The notes beneath the pieces were generated by a model, which saw only the letters and a program-made list of their open reading frames with translations, searched no databases and had not been told where the DNA came from. DNA of 64,000 bases from Membranipora membranacea (taxonomy: Eukaryota; Bryozoa; Gymnolaemata; Cheilostomatida; Membraniporidae). Shown one piece after another: positions 24,575 through 37,476 of this stretch; the first letter of the stretch is position 1, and every line of letters starts with the position of its first letter. Where the stretch lies: contig OU612066.1 in the NCBI GenBank assembly GCA_914767715.1, forward strand, positions 5,277,001 through 5,341,000, given 5' to 3'. The translations under genes and the position numbers were made by a program.

Positions 24575-25626
24575 AGCTGAGGCCACACGATCGTGTAAAT
24601 TTCCACTAATTAGTGCAAATAAAATTTCGTACGAATTTAAGCCTGCCACACAGGATTGTCTCCTCTGAAGTTCGTACAGATGATTTATGGGTGTAATCCT
24701 CCTCAACCAATCAGAAGACAGGAGAGTGTTTAGTGAGCCCAGCTTTGTCATTATTGTCAGTTTCCTGTTTAAAATAGAGGAACAAAGGAGAAGACTGCTT
24801 GCTTTACTTCTCATGAAGAAAAAGGCTTTGTTGCTCAAGAAAAAACGGTTAAATAATGGTCATCTTCAGCAAACAGCAAGAAGACATTGGGTGCATCCGA
24901 TTAACCAACAAAGAGATCGTCTTGGAGTGTATTCCAATCTCATTCATGAGGGACAACAGACGACACATTAAGTATTTAAGAATCATTACAAAATAAAGTA
25001 CAGTTGTGAAATACCCTTTACCAGTGGTTCCTACATATCGTAGCAGCGGGTGGATTGTGTATACCCACAAATGAGTGTAGCAAAAGTAGAGAGCTGAGCC
25101 TAGCATACACGCGCCCCAGCATGCAATCACATGAATCCAACATGCATTCAGACAAGCACACTTTGCCTGCCATTGTACTCCTTTGTTCACCAAACAAAAG
25201 GCCTTTTGTTACACAACTCTCATAGGTGCATTGGGGCATGTCTCCCTGACATCGGCCCCCAGGGCCTATCCAACATACTACAGCATAGGTGTACTTTATT
25301 TTGTAATGATGTCACCAGAAAACTTTGACTATGTTTTGGGTTTGATAAGCCCCCATATCACAAAGAAGGATACTGTCATGAGGAAAGCTATCGAACCAGG
25401 CCTCAAATTTTCTCTGACTCTGCATCATTTGGCTGAGGGTTCAACACAAGCTGCTATAGCTTCCCACTACAAACTAGGAAGGTCAACAGTGTCGCAGATC
25501 ATCCAGGAAACATGCGTAGCCCTGTGGAATGTTCTTCAGCCAATCTACCTCAACCCCCCCTCAGGACCTGAAGAATGGAAACGGGTAGCTCTTGGGTGGG
25601 TATTTTGTTGCTCCATCTTTCACTAA
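24575..25626 (+). mobile_element. PIF/Harbinger transposon, 5' part with HARBI1-like transposase N-terminus
   Basis: The left end follows a TTA at 24572-24574 and begins CTGAGGCCACACGATCGTGT, an end with an internal palindrome. The transposase reads from about 24813: RRHWVHPINQQRDRLGVYSN, then MSPENFDYVLGLISPHITKK, and the helix-turn-helix ASHYKLGRSTVSQIIQETC, all typical of Harbinger transposases. A one-base frame shift lies near 24945, and a foreign inverted-repeat element splits the frame at 24982-25310. The DDE catalytic part (normally starting NCIGAIDGKH-like) was not found downstream, nor was a right-hand terminal repeat, so the element is truncated. Confidence 0.8.
24982..25310. mobile_element. 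Small inverted-repeat element (MITE) nested in the Harbinger transposase
   Basis: The ends carry CATTACAAAATAAAGTAC and its exact inverse GTACTTTATTTTGTAATG, about 330 bases apart. Removing the interval brings the transposase halves HIKYLR and MSPENF next to each other, which supports insertion rather than an intron. The exact target duplication is ambiguous because the arms run into the junction. Confidence 0.75.
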
Positions 25627-26261
25627 TTTACCAACCAGTCACCACTACCAAGTCTGCTGGGGATCTCATATTTCCAACAGGCATTCATCTTTGTATAGTG
25701 CCTGGAAGCCCAATTAGGTAGCTTAGGCAGTCGAATCAGAATCACAGCTAAGGACAATTTCCGAGAACAAACAGTTGCCATTAACCATGGATGTCATTTT
25801 TACCAGCTGTTCAAAATTCTGGCTGGGCAATCTGGCATCTGCGGTAACCAAAATTGGCAGTCTAGATTGTTCCTTTTTTCTGTACTGACACGAATATTGC
25901 CAAATACAACCATATGCTGGGGACAAACATTTTACTATAAACTGAAACTAAAGAGGCGCTACCCGTTGCGCATAAAGTGAGTGTTATATCTGTGTATGGT
26001 AGTTTGAGGTAAGTTGCTATTCACTCAAATGAGGCCTAAATGAGGTCTACTTAGAAAGATCACCATGCTGCATACAAAGCTAAACAATGATATATAAGAA
26101 GACCAATAAATTACCTGCTCACAATAAGTCCCAAACTACAAAATTGAGAGGATAACTCCTCAATAAAAGTTTGAATATAGCTAGTTTTAAGTATTTGCGG
26201 TTTCTGTCATCGCTAACCGCGAATTATTAAATCACTTGAAAACAAAAGGTCAGTAGGGTAT

Positions 26262-26506
26262 TTATCATGCACAAGCTGAAGAGGGTACAAAGCTTGTGCC
26301 TGAGAATAATCTCACCAAATACCGAACACTATAGTCAGAACACGCATCTGTGGCGTATACTACCCAGCAACAACATTTCCTGCCTCACATATGTAGCTAG
26401 TATAAAACAAAATCCACATCATGTTCTCTACCAATTAATACCACCAGCCACTAAAGACTCACATGGACAACTCCGTAATAATCATTCTTTTGTTGACATG
26501 GTCTGA
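26262..26506 (+). pseudogene. Non-LTR reverse transcriptase C-terminal fragment
   Basis: The reading HKLKRVQSLCLRIISPNTEH followed by a leucine-rich tail resembles the region after the LINE reverse-transcriptase thumb ('L..VQ...LRII'). It is short and isolated. It may be the 3' remnant of the LINE whose 5' part lies at 23.2-24.6 kb, but this cannot be shown. Confidence 0.5.
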
Positions 26507-26552
26507 TTTGTCTGATATGGACATAGATCGATCAAAAAAAGAAGAAAAAATG

Positions 26553-26990
26553 CAACAAAAAAAAGATTATTACGATTTTAAGGCCGTGTTTTATTCTTGT
26601 GCACTGCCTTCAAGTCGTGTCCTTCATCCGATCAGAAATCAAATTGCACTATTACACAGCTGCACACAGCAACGGTATTTGGAGGCATTACAAACCAGGA
26701 CAAATTAGGGGTGCGTCCAAAAACTATTTATCGCGATCAAACAGATACAATTGACAACCCGAGAAAATATGAGAGAAATTTACGACCTATCAATGGAAAA
26801 TCTTGTAGCTGACAAGATTATGACGTGAGAGTAAAAAGCCAGAAAGCGTCATAATGGAGTTACAGAAGCACCATCATATCATTGTTGGTTATGATGGCAA
26901 ATCAATGGCAGCTTGATATGCTGGAGCTGGCGATTGATAACATAGAGATTTTATGCATCGAGTTCACCACTGGAGAAACCAGCACTAGGA
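26553..26990 (+). pseudogene. Fragment of the helicase-copy 3' block (copy D)
   Basis: Similar to 17920-18200 and 29480-29900, with the same series of words (TVFGGITNQDK, PKTIYRDQTD, REIY). It carries no helicase exons and several indels. Confidence 0.7.
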
Positions 26991-27519
26991 AGAATTTGAT
27001 TGTCCTTTGTATCCTGTACATTTGTTGAATAAGTGATATATTGGAAGTAACCATATAGAGAAGTATCAGACCCCTTTATTGACCAGTTATAATTCATTAC
27101 TAATGTTGTAGTTAAATGCATCTGATAAATAGAGAGGTTTTGAACTATGAATTATAGATTATATTATATATTATATTATATTGTATTCCCGACCGCTGAA
27201 TCGGCGTTTTACAATTTTTGTGTTGAAATTTGAAGTAACTGTGCTTAAATTATTTGCTTTCAAAGTCAAAGCCAGAATCAGGAAATATTCCTTTCATAAT
27301 GGATGTAAGTTTAACAACGTTTGCTTCCAAATTAGTGGTACTTGTCACCTTCAGGTGGTCGAACCTGGAAAATAAATGCGGAAACAAGGTGGCTTACACA
27401 AATAATGTCTACTGAAGTTGCCTTACATGAATCTCAATCCAATCATACCCCACATTTCAACAAAGTTTGATATGAGAAAGATCACCACAAACTGCTGTCT
27501 GTTTTGGGTATGTGGTTAA

Positions 27520-29950
27520 AAGACTAAAATCCAGGGTTGTTTTTAACTCCGGGTATGTGTCATTGAATGTCAGATTTCACACAAATATTTATTGAGCCTG
27601 GTCATAATGCTTTGTACATAAGACATGAATCAACTTTGTGATAAATGTTTTTTTTCAGAGCGATGACCAACAAGGTTGTGAAGCTGACAGCAGCGTCAGG
27701 TGTAGCAGCGTGTAGCGTTGGGGGTCAGACAGTGCACAGTTTTGCAGGGATAGCTGATGGAAGGATAGGCCTGGAGAGCACTGCGCTCGAGGCAATGTTA
27801 AGTGCAAATGTGAAAAAAAACACAAGACATCATGTGAGTTCTACCAAACATTGTAGTCTAATACTTTTATGAGAAACTTACAACTGTTTCTGAAGATGTT
27901 ATTGTTAATGTTAGTATTTGTTACCACTTTGAGTATTATTTCATAATAATTCTGTTCATTTTGCAAATAATAATCCGCAATTCTATGAATGTCTTTTTAA
28001 ATATTACTCATGATTCTATGAATGAGATGGAACATTTTCTCTCATCATGTGTATCACAATGAGGTGATGTTGGATAGCCTCCTCTCGAGTGCTACATCTT
28101 ATTAGAGATATACAGACTTCTAAACTATCATTTTCACCAGAGATTTTAATCATTGTTGTTGTCTGATATAGAAAAAACAGATATCTCATTGTTTGATGAG
28201 ATAAGTATGATCAGTAGGAGGCTGCTGGAGCAGGTGGATATTGTGTGCCAGATGGCAAAGGTAAGAAACCAATCTACTAGATCCTGATAGTAATGCCATC
28301 CAATAATTGTTCTCATGAGATGATGTTGATGATTATTTTATTGGTTATGATATTCGAGATACAACATATGCAATGGGGAGTGTATCACCTGACTGCAGTC
28401 CAGTCAAGCTCAGTTACAAGGATTTCTCTAGCACACATCATCGGTAGGTTGGATTTGGTGGGTTTGTTTGTCGCTGAAGCATTTCTGGGAGGCTTCTCAC
28501 TCTTCATTGCTACTGCAACAATGGCATCATACTTTATCATTCATGTCATCCCTGAAATGGTCTAGGCACCCATCCCTTGTCCTAACTCGAAGGTCAAACA
28601 GACCAAAGAGCAGAACTATTGACTACAAATATTTTCATTGTGATTATTAAACTGTCTAAAATATTATTTATCTGCTACCAAAAAAAGCGAAGAAAATTCT
28701 GCGAGGACATTTTTTATAATATGTAATTTCCTCATCATTTGAGGGGTGGCTGATGGGAAGCTTAATTAACAGGTTTGTTTTTTGGATAATCACATATCTA
28801 ACAAAATGTTTATAGGGAAACTCACGACCTTCAGGGTCAATCCAGGTAGTTCTATGCGGAGACTTCTACCAGTTGCCTCCCGTGTGCGATGAAGAAACTG
28901 GTGACTCAGGAGATTATCCATTCAATTTCCCAGTTTGGACAAAATTAAAATAATACTAAATTACATTATATATAAATATAAAGTACAAAGATATCAAATT
29001 TAGCTCTTCGAAGTTAATATCTCTCCATTTTTCCGGTTAGAATTGGTAGCAAAATGCAGGACAGTGTGCGGTTTCCGGTTGCCGTTATTTTGGATAGAAA
29101 TGTTCATAGTTTTACAGACATTGTATAGAATAGCCCATGAATTTAAATTATGAGGGAAGTAGTCCCGTGTTTTTGTACCACAAACTGTTGCACTATCGAA
29201 TGTTTACTCTTCCTTTCTTGTTAGTTACTGCTTTGTTTGACTACGTATTGAACTGTTCGCACTGTCCTTTACAGCAGGGAGTTTGGTCCCAAACTCCCTG
29301 TTTACAGTGATACTTTGCAATAACATGTTTCAAACCGTCATTATCAATACAGAGTTTGTGACTACTTTGTGAGTGTTGGATTCAACCTGAATGAAGACGA
29401 AGACTCCATTCTCAACACTGCACCTGCATGTCACATGCTTACTACTTCTCAACGTACACACTCTCTAAGATTGTCATGATTTTATGTGTTTTATTCTTGT
29501 GCACTGCCTTCAAGTCGTGTCCTTCTGATCAGAAATCAAATTGCACTATTACACAGCTGCACACAGCAACTGTCTTTGGAGGTATTACAAACCAGGACAA
29601 ATATGGGGTGCCTCCAAAAACAATTTACCGCGATCAAACAGATACATTTGCGGACTCAATTGACAACCTAAGATATATGCGAGAAATTTACGACTTATCA
29701 AAGCAAAATCTTGTAGCTGACAATATGATGACGCTAGTAAATGAGAGTAAAAATCCAGAAAGCCGCGTAATGGAAATAACAGAAGCGCCAACATTATTTA
29801 TTATATGGCAAACCAATGGCAGCTTGATATGCTGGAGCTGGCGATTGATAACATAGAGATTTTATGCATCGAGTTCACCACTGGAGAAACAAGCACTGAG
29901 CAGAATTTGGTTGATTGTCCTTTGAATCCTGTACATTTGTTGAAAAAGTG
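27520..29950 (+). pseudogene. PIF1-type DNA helicase copy C (best preserved motifs, truncated)
   Basis: Exons: 27659-27833 with motif Ia (LTAASGVAACSVGG) and a normal TTTCAG acceptor; 28172-28260 with Walker B as LFDEISMI; 28816 to a stop at 28951-28953 with an intact motif III (VVLCGDFYQLPPVCDEETGD). The later conserved block at 29430-29860 is open for 142 codons. As in the other copies, no Walker A exon and no motifs IV-VI were found. The Ile-to-Phe change in Walker B and the in-frame stop after WTKLK argue against function. It is more diverged from A and B than they are from each other, so it is probably an older duplicate. Confidence 0.75.
29275..29300. repeat. Perfect 12-bp-arm hairpin in a helicase-copy intron
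   Basis: CAGGGAGTTTGG and CCAAACTCCCTG are exact inverses separated by two bases. The hairpin lies at the point where copy A carries its 13-bp minisatellite. Confidence 0.9.
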
Positions 29951-30397
29951 ATATATGGGTACTAACCATGTGATCCGATAAATAGAGAGGTATTAAACCT
30001 GGATGATGCATACAGATTCGCTACGTTTCTATGGATGGTGCTGCACCCAATCAAGCACTTTACTTGGAGATGTGCCCGTGTATTTGGGAAAGATTATACA
30101 CTGATGCAGCCCGAAAGGAAAGAGTGCCTGACATTTATAATGGATATAAAAGTTAGTTCTACAGCAAAACCTTTCTCACAAGGATTTCAAGAACTATACT
30201 GGATCATAATAATAATGATAATGATAAATTGGATGGCAACAGAAATTTTTAAACATAAACGAATACTTTACCGGCGGGTGATTTGGACAATATATGTAGG
30301 CCTACATATGCTTATGAGAAAACGAGAACAATGCTGCTGATAAGGGCACCAGATGATAAAAACAGTCATGTCATGATTCTGCAGCAATGGCAAATAA

Positions 30398-32664
30398 GTC
30401 TGTCAAATGCGATGTTGTAATAAAACAAATATGAATCTCAACTATGTTTTAGCACTGTTTAAAGAAGCAAAGAAACAGCTTGCTAAGAAGTGCTGTGCAA
30501 GTGCTGTGCAAAAGGAGGTGAAAAAGACATGTGTCAAAAAAAAAGGCAGGAAGAAAGTCTTTCATCGACTCAAAACAGCAGCGGATAAATTAACAAGTTG
30601 TGTATCAGCTATGTTTGGTGAACGCTTGTTTACCGAAGCATTCATCAAGCTGCCTCACAAACGTCGAAATCAGTGGATAGAGAACAAAGCAAAGAGGGTG
30701 GAAAGAGATTTTTGCGAACACTCTACAACGCTGCTGGATCTTCAGGGAGGGATGAATCCACAGCTGATAGCCATGCTCAGCTGATGGACGACCTACATAT
30801 TAGAACAAGACTCAGTACACGGCGGAAGGTGATCCAACTACTTACACTTCTTCCAAGTGAACAGGCAGTAGATAAAATTGTTACCAATTTCAGTGTGTCA
30901 CACCATCAAGTCAGTGAGGTGCAAGAATTGAAAGAAAAGGATATTTTGCCCTTAGGTTTCACTGGGTAACGCAGGTAACAAGCATTTAGGTGATGTCACC
31001 AATGCAGTTTTAGAATTTTTCCATGGACAGCGAGTTTGTCAGCCAGGAACTTAGATGCCAAATCACTTTTATCAGAGTATGTAACAAAAACAAAAGTAGC
31101 GAATGCTTGTTTCTGTGCAATTTTATATGGGCATTTCCGCTCAAGAGTCAAGCTTGCAATATTCTGTGCTCTACGCCCAAAATTACGTAGACTTGCTGGC
31201 TTTGGTGGCAGACACAATGTATGTTTCAGAACTTTAAATTTATGGTACAGAAAAACTTCTACCGATAGACCATTATTCAGAGGTTATTAATGTTGGTGTA
31301 TGACAAGTGGAATGCAGACTGCATGCTAGGGAGGCGCGAAGACTGTCCAAGTAAAGAGGGTCTCAGAGAAAAGCTATCAATAAAAACAAGACACTGCGAA
31401 ACAAATGAGGATGAAATTATTACCTACAATCAATGGGTTCAAACTGATAGATCTAACATACAGTGCATAAGTGCACTGTAGCTGATCTGATTGATACAAT
31501 CTGCAGCAAAGCTGCAGATCTTGCAGGACACCATTTCATCAAATAGGCTCCATCAAAATTCCTCGAATCTCTCGAAGAGACCCTACCTGCCGAAGAAGTT
31601 ATTGTACATGTGATGGACTTGGCAGTCAACTTCTCTTTCATGGCGCAAGATGCGGTCCACAGGTTCCACTGGAATAACAGCCAGGCAACAATTCATCCCA
31701 TTGTGATATATTTTCTCCCCTCTCAGCCAGGTGAAAGTGTAAAGTGTATATCTATGCGTATATTAGTGATGTACTTAACCATTAACATTTAACATTAACA
31801 TAACCAGATGGCAGTGTACACAATGGTCACTGATTTATTATCACAAATGAAGCTGATCCTGCCAAACCATTATGCAGTTAGTGTTAATTATAATTATTAA
31901 TTATTTTACTGAAGGTTGTGCTGGCCAATACAAATCCTTCAAAGGTTTTGCAAACTTAATGCGCCATAAACGACATTTTGGTGTCCAGCCCAAATACCAT
32001 TATTTTGCAACTTCACATTGTAAGTCGGCTTGTGATAGGATCGGTGGAGTGGTCAAGACGTATCAAGCACAGGCTCTAGAGAGTGAGCGATAATTTCATA
32101 ACTACTCCTCATGAGTTATTTGAGCTTGCCTAACAAAACCTGCACGCGATTGTGGTTCTGAGTTATGGTGAAGAAGACGTAGCGTGACACCGGGACAATC
32201 AGAATTGTTTTGAACGTTTAGGAGGAGCCATCACATTATTCAGCCTACTGTGGCATTAATAGATGATAGTATAAAAAACTTCACCAATATGTACCGGAGC
32301 CTGCTGAGTGCATTTCATTTGACACCAGCAGCTACAGTTACGAAACCAAAGTCCGCTCGATACATATTCACCAGCCAAGAGATGATCCTCTGTGACATAA
32401 GCAGAAAGACACTCATGGATATAGCATTACTCAATCCAGGATCGCACCTGGCATTACTAGCCGTTATGGACACAAACTGGGAAGAAAATGATGTGACGAT
32501 TAACTCAATGCATCCTGAAGGACCTGCACCGTCATTCGAATTTCCTCAGCATCCCAATGAGATTCGGGTACCACTGGCAACATACATTCAGACTATTGAT
32601 GCAATAACAGAGATCTATCGCCAAGACAGATTATCGAATGCCTCTCAGGAACAGGTATTGAACT
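30398..32664 (+). pseudogene. DDE-like transposase of the 'ATSH' family, decayed copy 1
   Basis: Pieces occur in family order on the + strand: a basic N-terminal stretch (30407-30782); a segment STRRKVIQLLTLLPSEQAVD in another frame (30785-30969); CALRPKLRRLAGFGGRHNVC (31160-31225); VMDLAVNFSFMAQDAVHRFH WNNSQATIHPIVIYF (about 31608-31715); CAGQYKSFKGFANLMRHKRH (31920-31980); YFATSHCKSACDRIGG (32002-32050); and a C-terminal MHPEGPAPSFEFPQ (32510-32550). The same order is seen in the better copy at 49.1-51.5 kb. The canonical 'SHGKG' is changed to SHCKS, and there are several frame changes. I recall this as a widespread animal protein family with a DDE-like fold, but I cannot put a superfamily name to it. 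Confidence 0.7.
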
Positions 32665-32666
32665 GA

Positions 32667-33390
32667 GGCAGATTTTCTGAGTCTGGGTTACTAAAATCAT
32701 GGTGATAGTCGCACAAATCGTCATTTGAGGATCGTGAAGTTGAGTGATTAAAATTAGTCATTTTGTCTAAAAAAATTTGAAACTTGAATAATGTAGCATT
32801 AGAGAGTCAGATATCCTTAATTTTTATAGCAGAAAATGGAATTTTTAGGTGGTAATTGTATACATTTCATTTATTGACTTGACTTCGCTCGCCATAGTGT
32901 TATATTATTTAAACCTGGCTCCACTACAATGCTCATCTCAAAATACCTTCAGTGCGAACAAGGAAAATGATAACTGTGCTATGTTGAGAAGCCAGACATT
33001 GAGGATGAACATCAGGTACGCACAAAGATTCATCTGCAGATAAAAGAATCAATCAGACAGCTTACGGGTTTTACATAATATGAAAACCAGTCAATTGAAT
33101 CAGCTAATGCTATGCTGTCTCAGCTAACACATATCAAAAATGGTTATCTTGCAGAAGCAAACACTGCATCAAAATTTATTCCCATAGTGTCTTTGAATAG
33201 TTTTTGATGCACTGTGGCACAGGCACTTTAATGTCCATGTTCTGTTTAGTTTAAACCTATGTTCTTAGTCTTCATATAAAATAGAGCTTAGCTGCAATCA
33301 CTAGCACTATCACTGCCTCAATGACATTAGCAAGGTATTTCCCCTAATATTATGGACAGTGGAAAATCTCTAACATCGTTGGGAGATTCC
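32667..33390. other. Non-coding interval left of the Kolobok element
   Basis: No recognised gene, repeat or RNA. The TTAA at 33391-33394 marks the transposon border. Confidence 0.4.
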
Positions 33391-33394
33391 TTAA

Positions 33395-33600
33395 AGATTA
33401 TCTAGCAGGATAATCTGGGGGGCTAACCAATAAAAACACCTTGTGCAGAAGAGTCTTTTACATACCCCTGTGGATTTTCATAGCTTTCAGTGCACTTGGG
33501 GGCCCATGGCATGTTCTCAAGCACAACCATGTCTAGCAGCACTCACAAAAACATTCACCAGCTGTGCATAGAAAGCTCTGACGTATGTTATTTCCTGTTT
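33395..33600 (+). repeat. Left terminal inverted repeat of the Kolobok element
   Basis: Aligns with the reverse complement of 44908-45108 over its whole length. The tip is itself a palindrome: AGATTATC, a six-base spacer, then GATAATCT. Confidence 0.92.
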
Positions 33601-35825
33601 ACATTCCAATATAAGGAATGTGATCACGTGATATAATGATTTACAATGTTTACAACGGCTGATTATTAACATGAATAACTGGTTAAATTCATGCTGTGGA
33701 ATGTGTTGGAGTGATGGGGGCTGTAGTTGAAGCCCATCTTTATAATCTTAGCTCAATAGATTAATCAATACAGGCTCAGTTTTCTCATACTGACTCTCGT
33801 GATCTGACTGGGCATGTAGATCACTGATAAACTAGGCTATCATTACCACAAAGTGGGTGTCGTAAGGCTAAGTATGCATCATGCGTGACTTGAATTTGCG
33901 CATGTGCAAGAACAATGAGTTTAGTTTGGGTTCTGATTGCAACTTTGGAAAGAGGGAATGGGATACCCCCTGCATAAAATGCTAATCAAAATTTAGCTAA
34001 TAATGACAATAGAAGATAACTCTTACTAACAAATCCGCACGCATATGGCAGTGTGCCACCAGAGCAGGTAGCCAATCAGATGGCTTCGGAGTTCCGAGGC
34101 TCAATTTTGCAGAGATCAGCTCATGCCCAGAGCTGAGCATGCGCAGAATGCAGTTTTCTCACATATCCTCTTCAAAATATTATACCTGCACTCTAAACTT
34201 TCGCGCCATATTGGGAATTCTGGTTATATAGGTCAACTCTTTGAAGTTTGAGGCACAATAATAGTAATCTTGACAAAAGAAAAATGCCTAACAAGAGGAA
34301 ATGTGTAGCTAATTTGTGTCACAGTGTACTGCACTTATATGCCCGGCCAGATGCCTCCAAATACCCTGCCCTGCATAGGAAGTGGTCCAACTGGGTGAAG
34401 GCAGATAGCAATGACTTTCATTACAGCAAAAACACAAGCTTTTTGTGCTGTAAACATTTCACTGATGAGGATTTTACCAACTCTTTCAGATATGCTTCAG
34501 GTGTTGATTCAAAGTAAGTACTAAAGACTTCTACATGCCAATGATTTCATTTTATTCTGACATGCCACTTCATAACCATAAAGAGTGTGAGTCACACAGG
34601 TTGGCCATAAAGGGTATAGGAGAGGCAGAATTCAGCAGGGTGAATTTTTCACTAAAAGTAGCACCTGTCCTTTGTATATAAATAGATGGAAATTGTTGGA
34701 TGGTACAACAGGTCTACTCCAAAACCCAGGGTATTTAGAGTAGACCTGTGGATGGTACAAATAAATAATAAAAGTGTAAAATAGATTGATAGGGACAAAA
34801 ACACAGTCTGATCCTGACAATTTGGCAGCTCAACTGACAGGTAACAGAAAGATAGCTAACCATGATAAATATGAAAGCGAATACAGCCCACATCTGAAGG
34901 AGGTTGTGGGAGATGATTCAATGTATAATATGTAGGCCATGTATATGTATTCAACTATCATCTTCTAGCCTATGAAATTTGAATTTAGTCTTGGCAATTA
35001 AGTCTTGCAAAAGAAATAGTTGTTGACTTTATTCTGTTGACTCATAATCATGGTTATTTCTTTTTTAGACTTAATATTGACAAAGAGAAGGCGGCCCCGT
35101 CAGTACGATTCATTACACAAGAAGACGCCGACAATTCCATGACGCCGAGAAAGGCAAAGGCCACTCCTACCTCCCTCAATCCCAGGATGAGGAGGCATCT
35201 TGTCAGGGATGCAATATCAGAAACAAATCCACAGTAAGTGAAATTGCAGTAAACAAATCTAACAACGGGAGACACTAAGTTCTCTTGATACGCCTCCGTC
35301 ATGGAGCTATACACTTATGACCTAGATGAAAAGCAATAATTTGACTTCATGAAATTGTGTTGACTGTAGGCCTGCATAAGATTTTTCGTGTACCTCAGTT
35401 ATCTACTTAATTTATCTGTGGCCATCTGTGTATTCTGTAATTAGTGTACCATATTTTTCTAGACATAAGCAGGTTGAGAAACTTATCCAGGAGCAGAGAG
35501 CGATAAGAATGCTCAATGCAAAACGATTCATCCCTAAAAACTCTCCACCACCTACGCTCAGGGAAAATCAACATAGTAAAAGTAAGAGGAGTTATTCGTC
35601 TGAAAAGTTGTTCTGAGCAGTTTGTTGTGAATTTTTTGTTGGTTGATAATTATTCTACTTTTCAATCTCGGAATGGTTAGAGTTGGTTATGTCTTTGGTG
35701 TTTGTTGGTAGTTATGATAACCACGTGTCTGCTGCATGGTGCGATTCTTCATCTGCACTGTGATAGAATTCGTTTTTCCCGTTCGTCCTAATTATTTGCT
35801 CAACAATGGTTAATATTTACAATTA

Positions 35826-36895
35826 TTGATATGACCAAAGCAATAATCACTCTAGTTTTCTATCCTGGGGTGATTTTGAATTGGTAATGTCTTTACTAGC
35901 ACTTTATTGCTTCAGTTGTTAAATTCCACTACCACTACCTTCAACTCTCCGCACAATCACATGTTCTCAATGGAGGTGTTGCCGTTGCAAATTCGATTAT
36001 GTTGCCTCTGAGTTAGTTGGATTTCATGGTCACAACATTTGTATATCAATTATTATTGTCGTCGTTATCTCAATCGACAGTTTGTTACACTTTGTCTGAA
36101 TTATTCAGCTCCGTTGCTGTTTTTATTGTCACACTGTTGAAATAGTGTTTGCGTAGTATACTCTCGTTTGTTATTCAATTGCATTCATTGATATGACCAA
36201 AGCAATAATCACTCTAGTTTTCTATCTTGGGGTGATTTTGTATTGGTAATGTCTTTATTAGCACTTAATTGATTCAGTTGTTAAATTCTACTACTACCTT
36301 CAACTCTCCGCACAATCACATGTTCTCAATGGAGGTGTTGCCGTTGCAAATTCAATTATGTTGCCTCTGAGTTTGTTGGATTTTATGGTCACAACATTTG
36401 TATCACAATTGTTATTGTTATCATGTTTCAATCGCCAGTTTGTTATATTATGTCGGAATTATTCAGCTCCGTTGCTGATTTTATTGTCACACTGTTGGAA
36501 TAGTGTCGGCGTAATATACTCACGTTTGTTATTCAATTGCATTCATTGATATGACCAAATCAATAATCACTCTAGTTCTCCATCTTGGGGTGATTTTGAA
36601 TTGGTAATGTCTTTACTAGCACTTTACTGCTTCAGTTGTTAAATTCCACTACTACCTTCAATTCTCCGCACAATCACATGTTCTCAATGGAGGTGCCGCC
36701 GTTGCAAATTTACTTATGTTGCCTCTGAGTCTGTTGGATTTCATGGTCACAACATTTGTATATCAATTATTATTGTCGTCGTCATCTCAATCGACAGTTT
36801 GTTACATTTTATCTGAATTATTCAGCCCTGTTGCTGTTTTTATTGTCACACTGTTGAAATTATGTTGACATAATATACTCACTTCTGTTATTATA
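35826..36895. repeat. Tandem array, three units of about 360 bp, inside the Kolobok element
   Basis: Units start at TTGATATGACC at 35826, 36188 and 36546, giving periods of 362 and 358 bases. They share landmarks such as TCTCCGCACAATCACATG and TTCTCAATGGAGGTG. A degenerate partial fourth unit start is at about 37058. No coding frame is shared by the units. Confidence 0.9.
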
Positions 36896-37476
36896 CAGCT
36901 AAATTTGTCTATGTTGCTTATTTATGTTTATTTAACTGAATCTATTGTGTTTTTTAAGATCTATCCGCTTCCTTACTTGTTTATATTGTCCCACAGTAAT
37001 AAAATTTGTTATGGTGCACTTTCATGTTATCATACAGATAAAAGTTACGTTCTTTGATATGACAAAGCTATAATCATTCTAGTTTTCCATCTTGATTGCT
37101 AATTTTTACCACTATAGTTTTGGTATATTGCCTGATCGGCAGCTTATTTACATGCTGACAGCTTCAAACATAGTGTTGTAAACTGAAATGTAGCAGATTT
37201 GACATAATAGGATAACTATGTTTTCTGTGATTCTGATGCAGTTTCCCCTCGTCTCATCCGTATGACATTATTGCTTTTATGTTTGGGACCTCTGTAGTCG
37301 GCAAATGGGCTGTATTTTGTATTTGGTTGTACATGATTTTGAATTTGGTAGGCACAGTTACTGAGAAGTATGTCTTTCGGCCTCATAGAAGAAGTAAAGC
37401 CTGCCAGGTTAAAATTGAAAGGTAAAGCATTCATTTCAGAATACAATGTATCCCAATTCCCAACCATGATGTACTG

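Noticed and set aside
24849-25193. 114-residue minus-strand open frame
   Set aside because: It is antisense to the Harbinger transposase and the nested inverted-repeat element, with no conserved content.
35826-36895. Centromeric satellite
   Set aside because: Only three units, wholly inside one intron of a delimited transposon.
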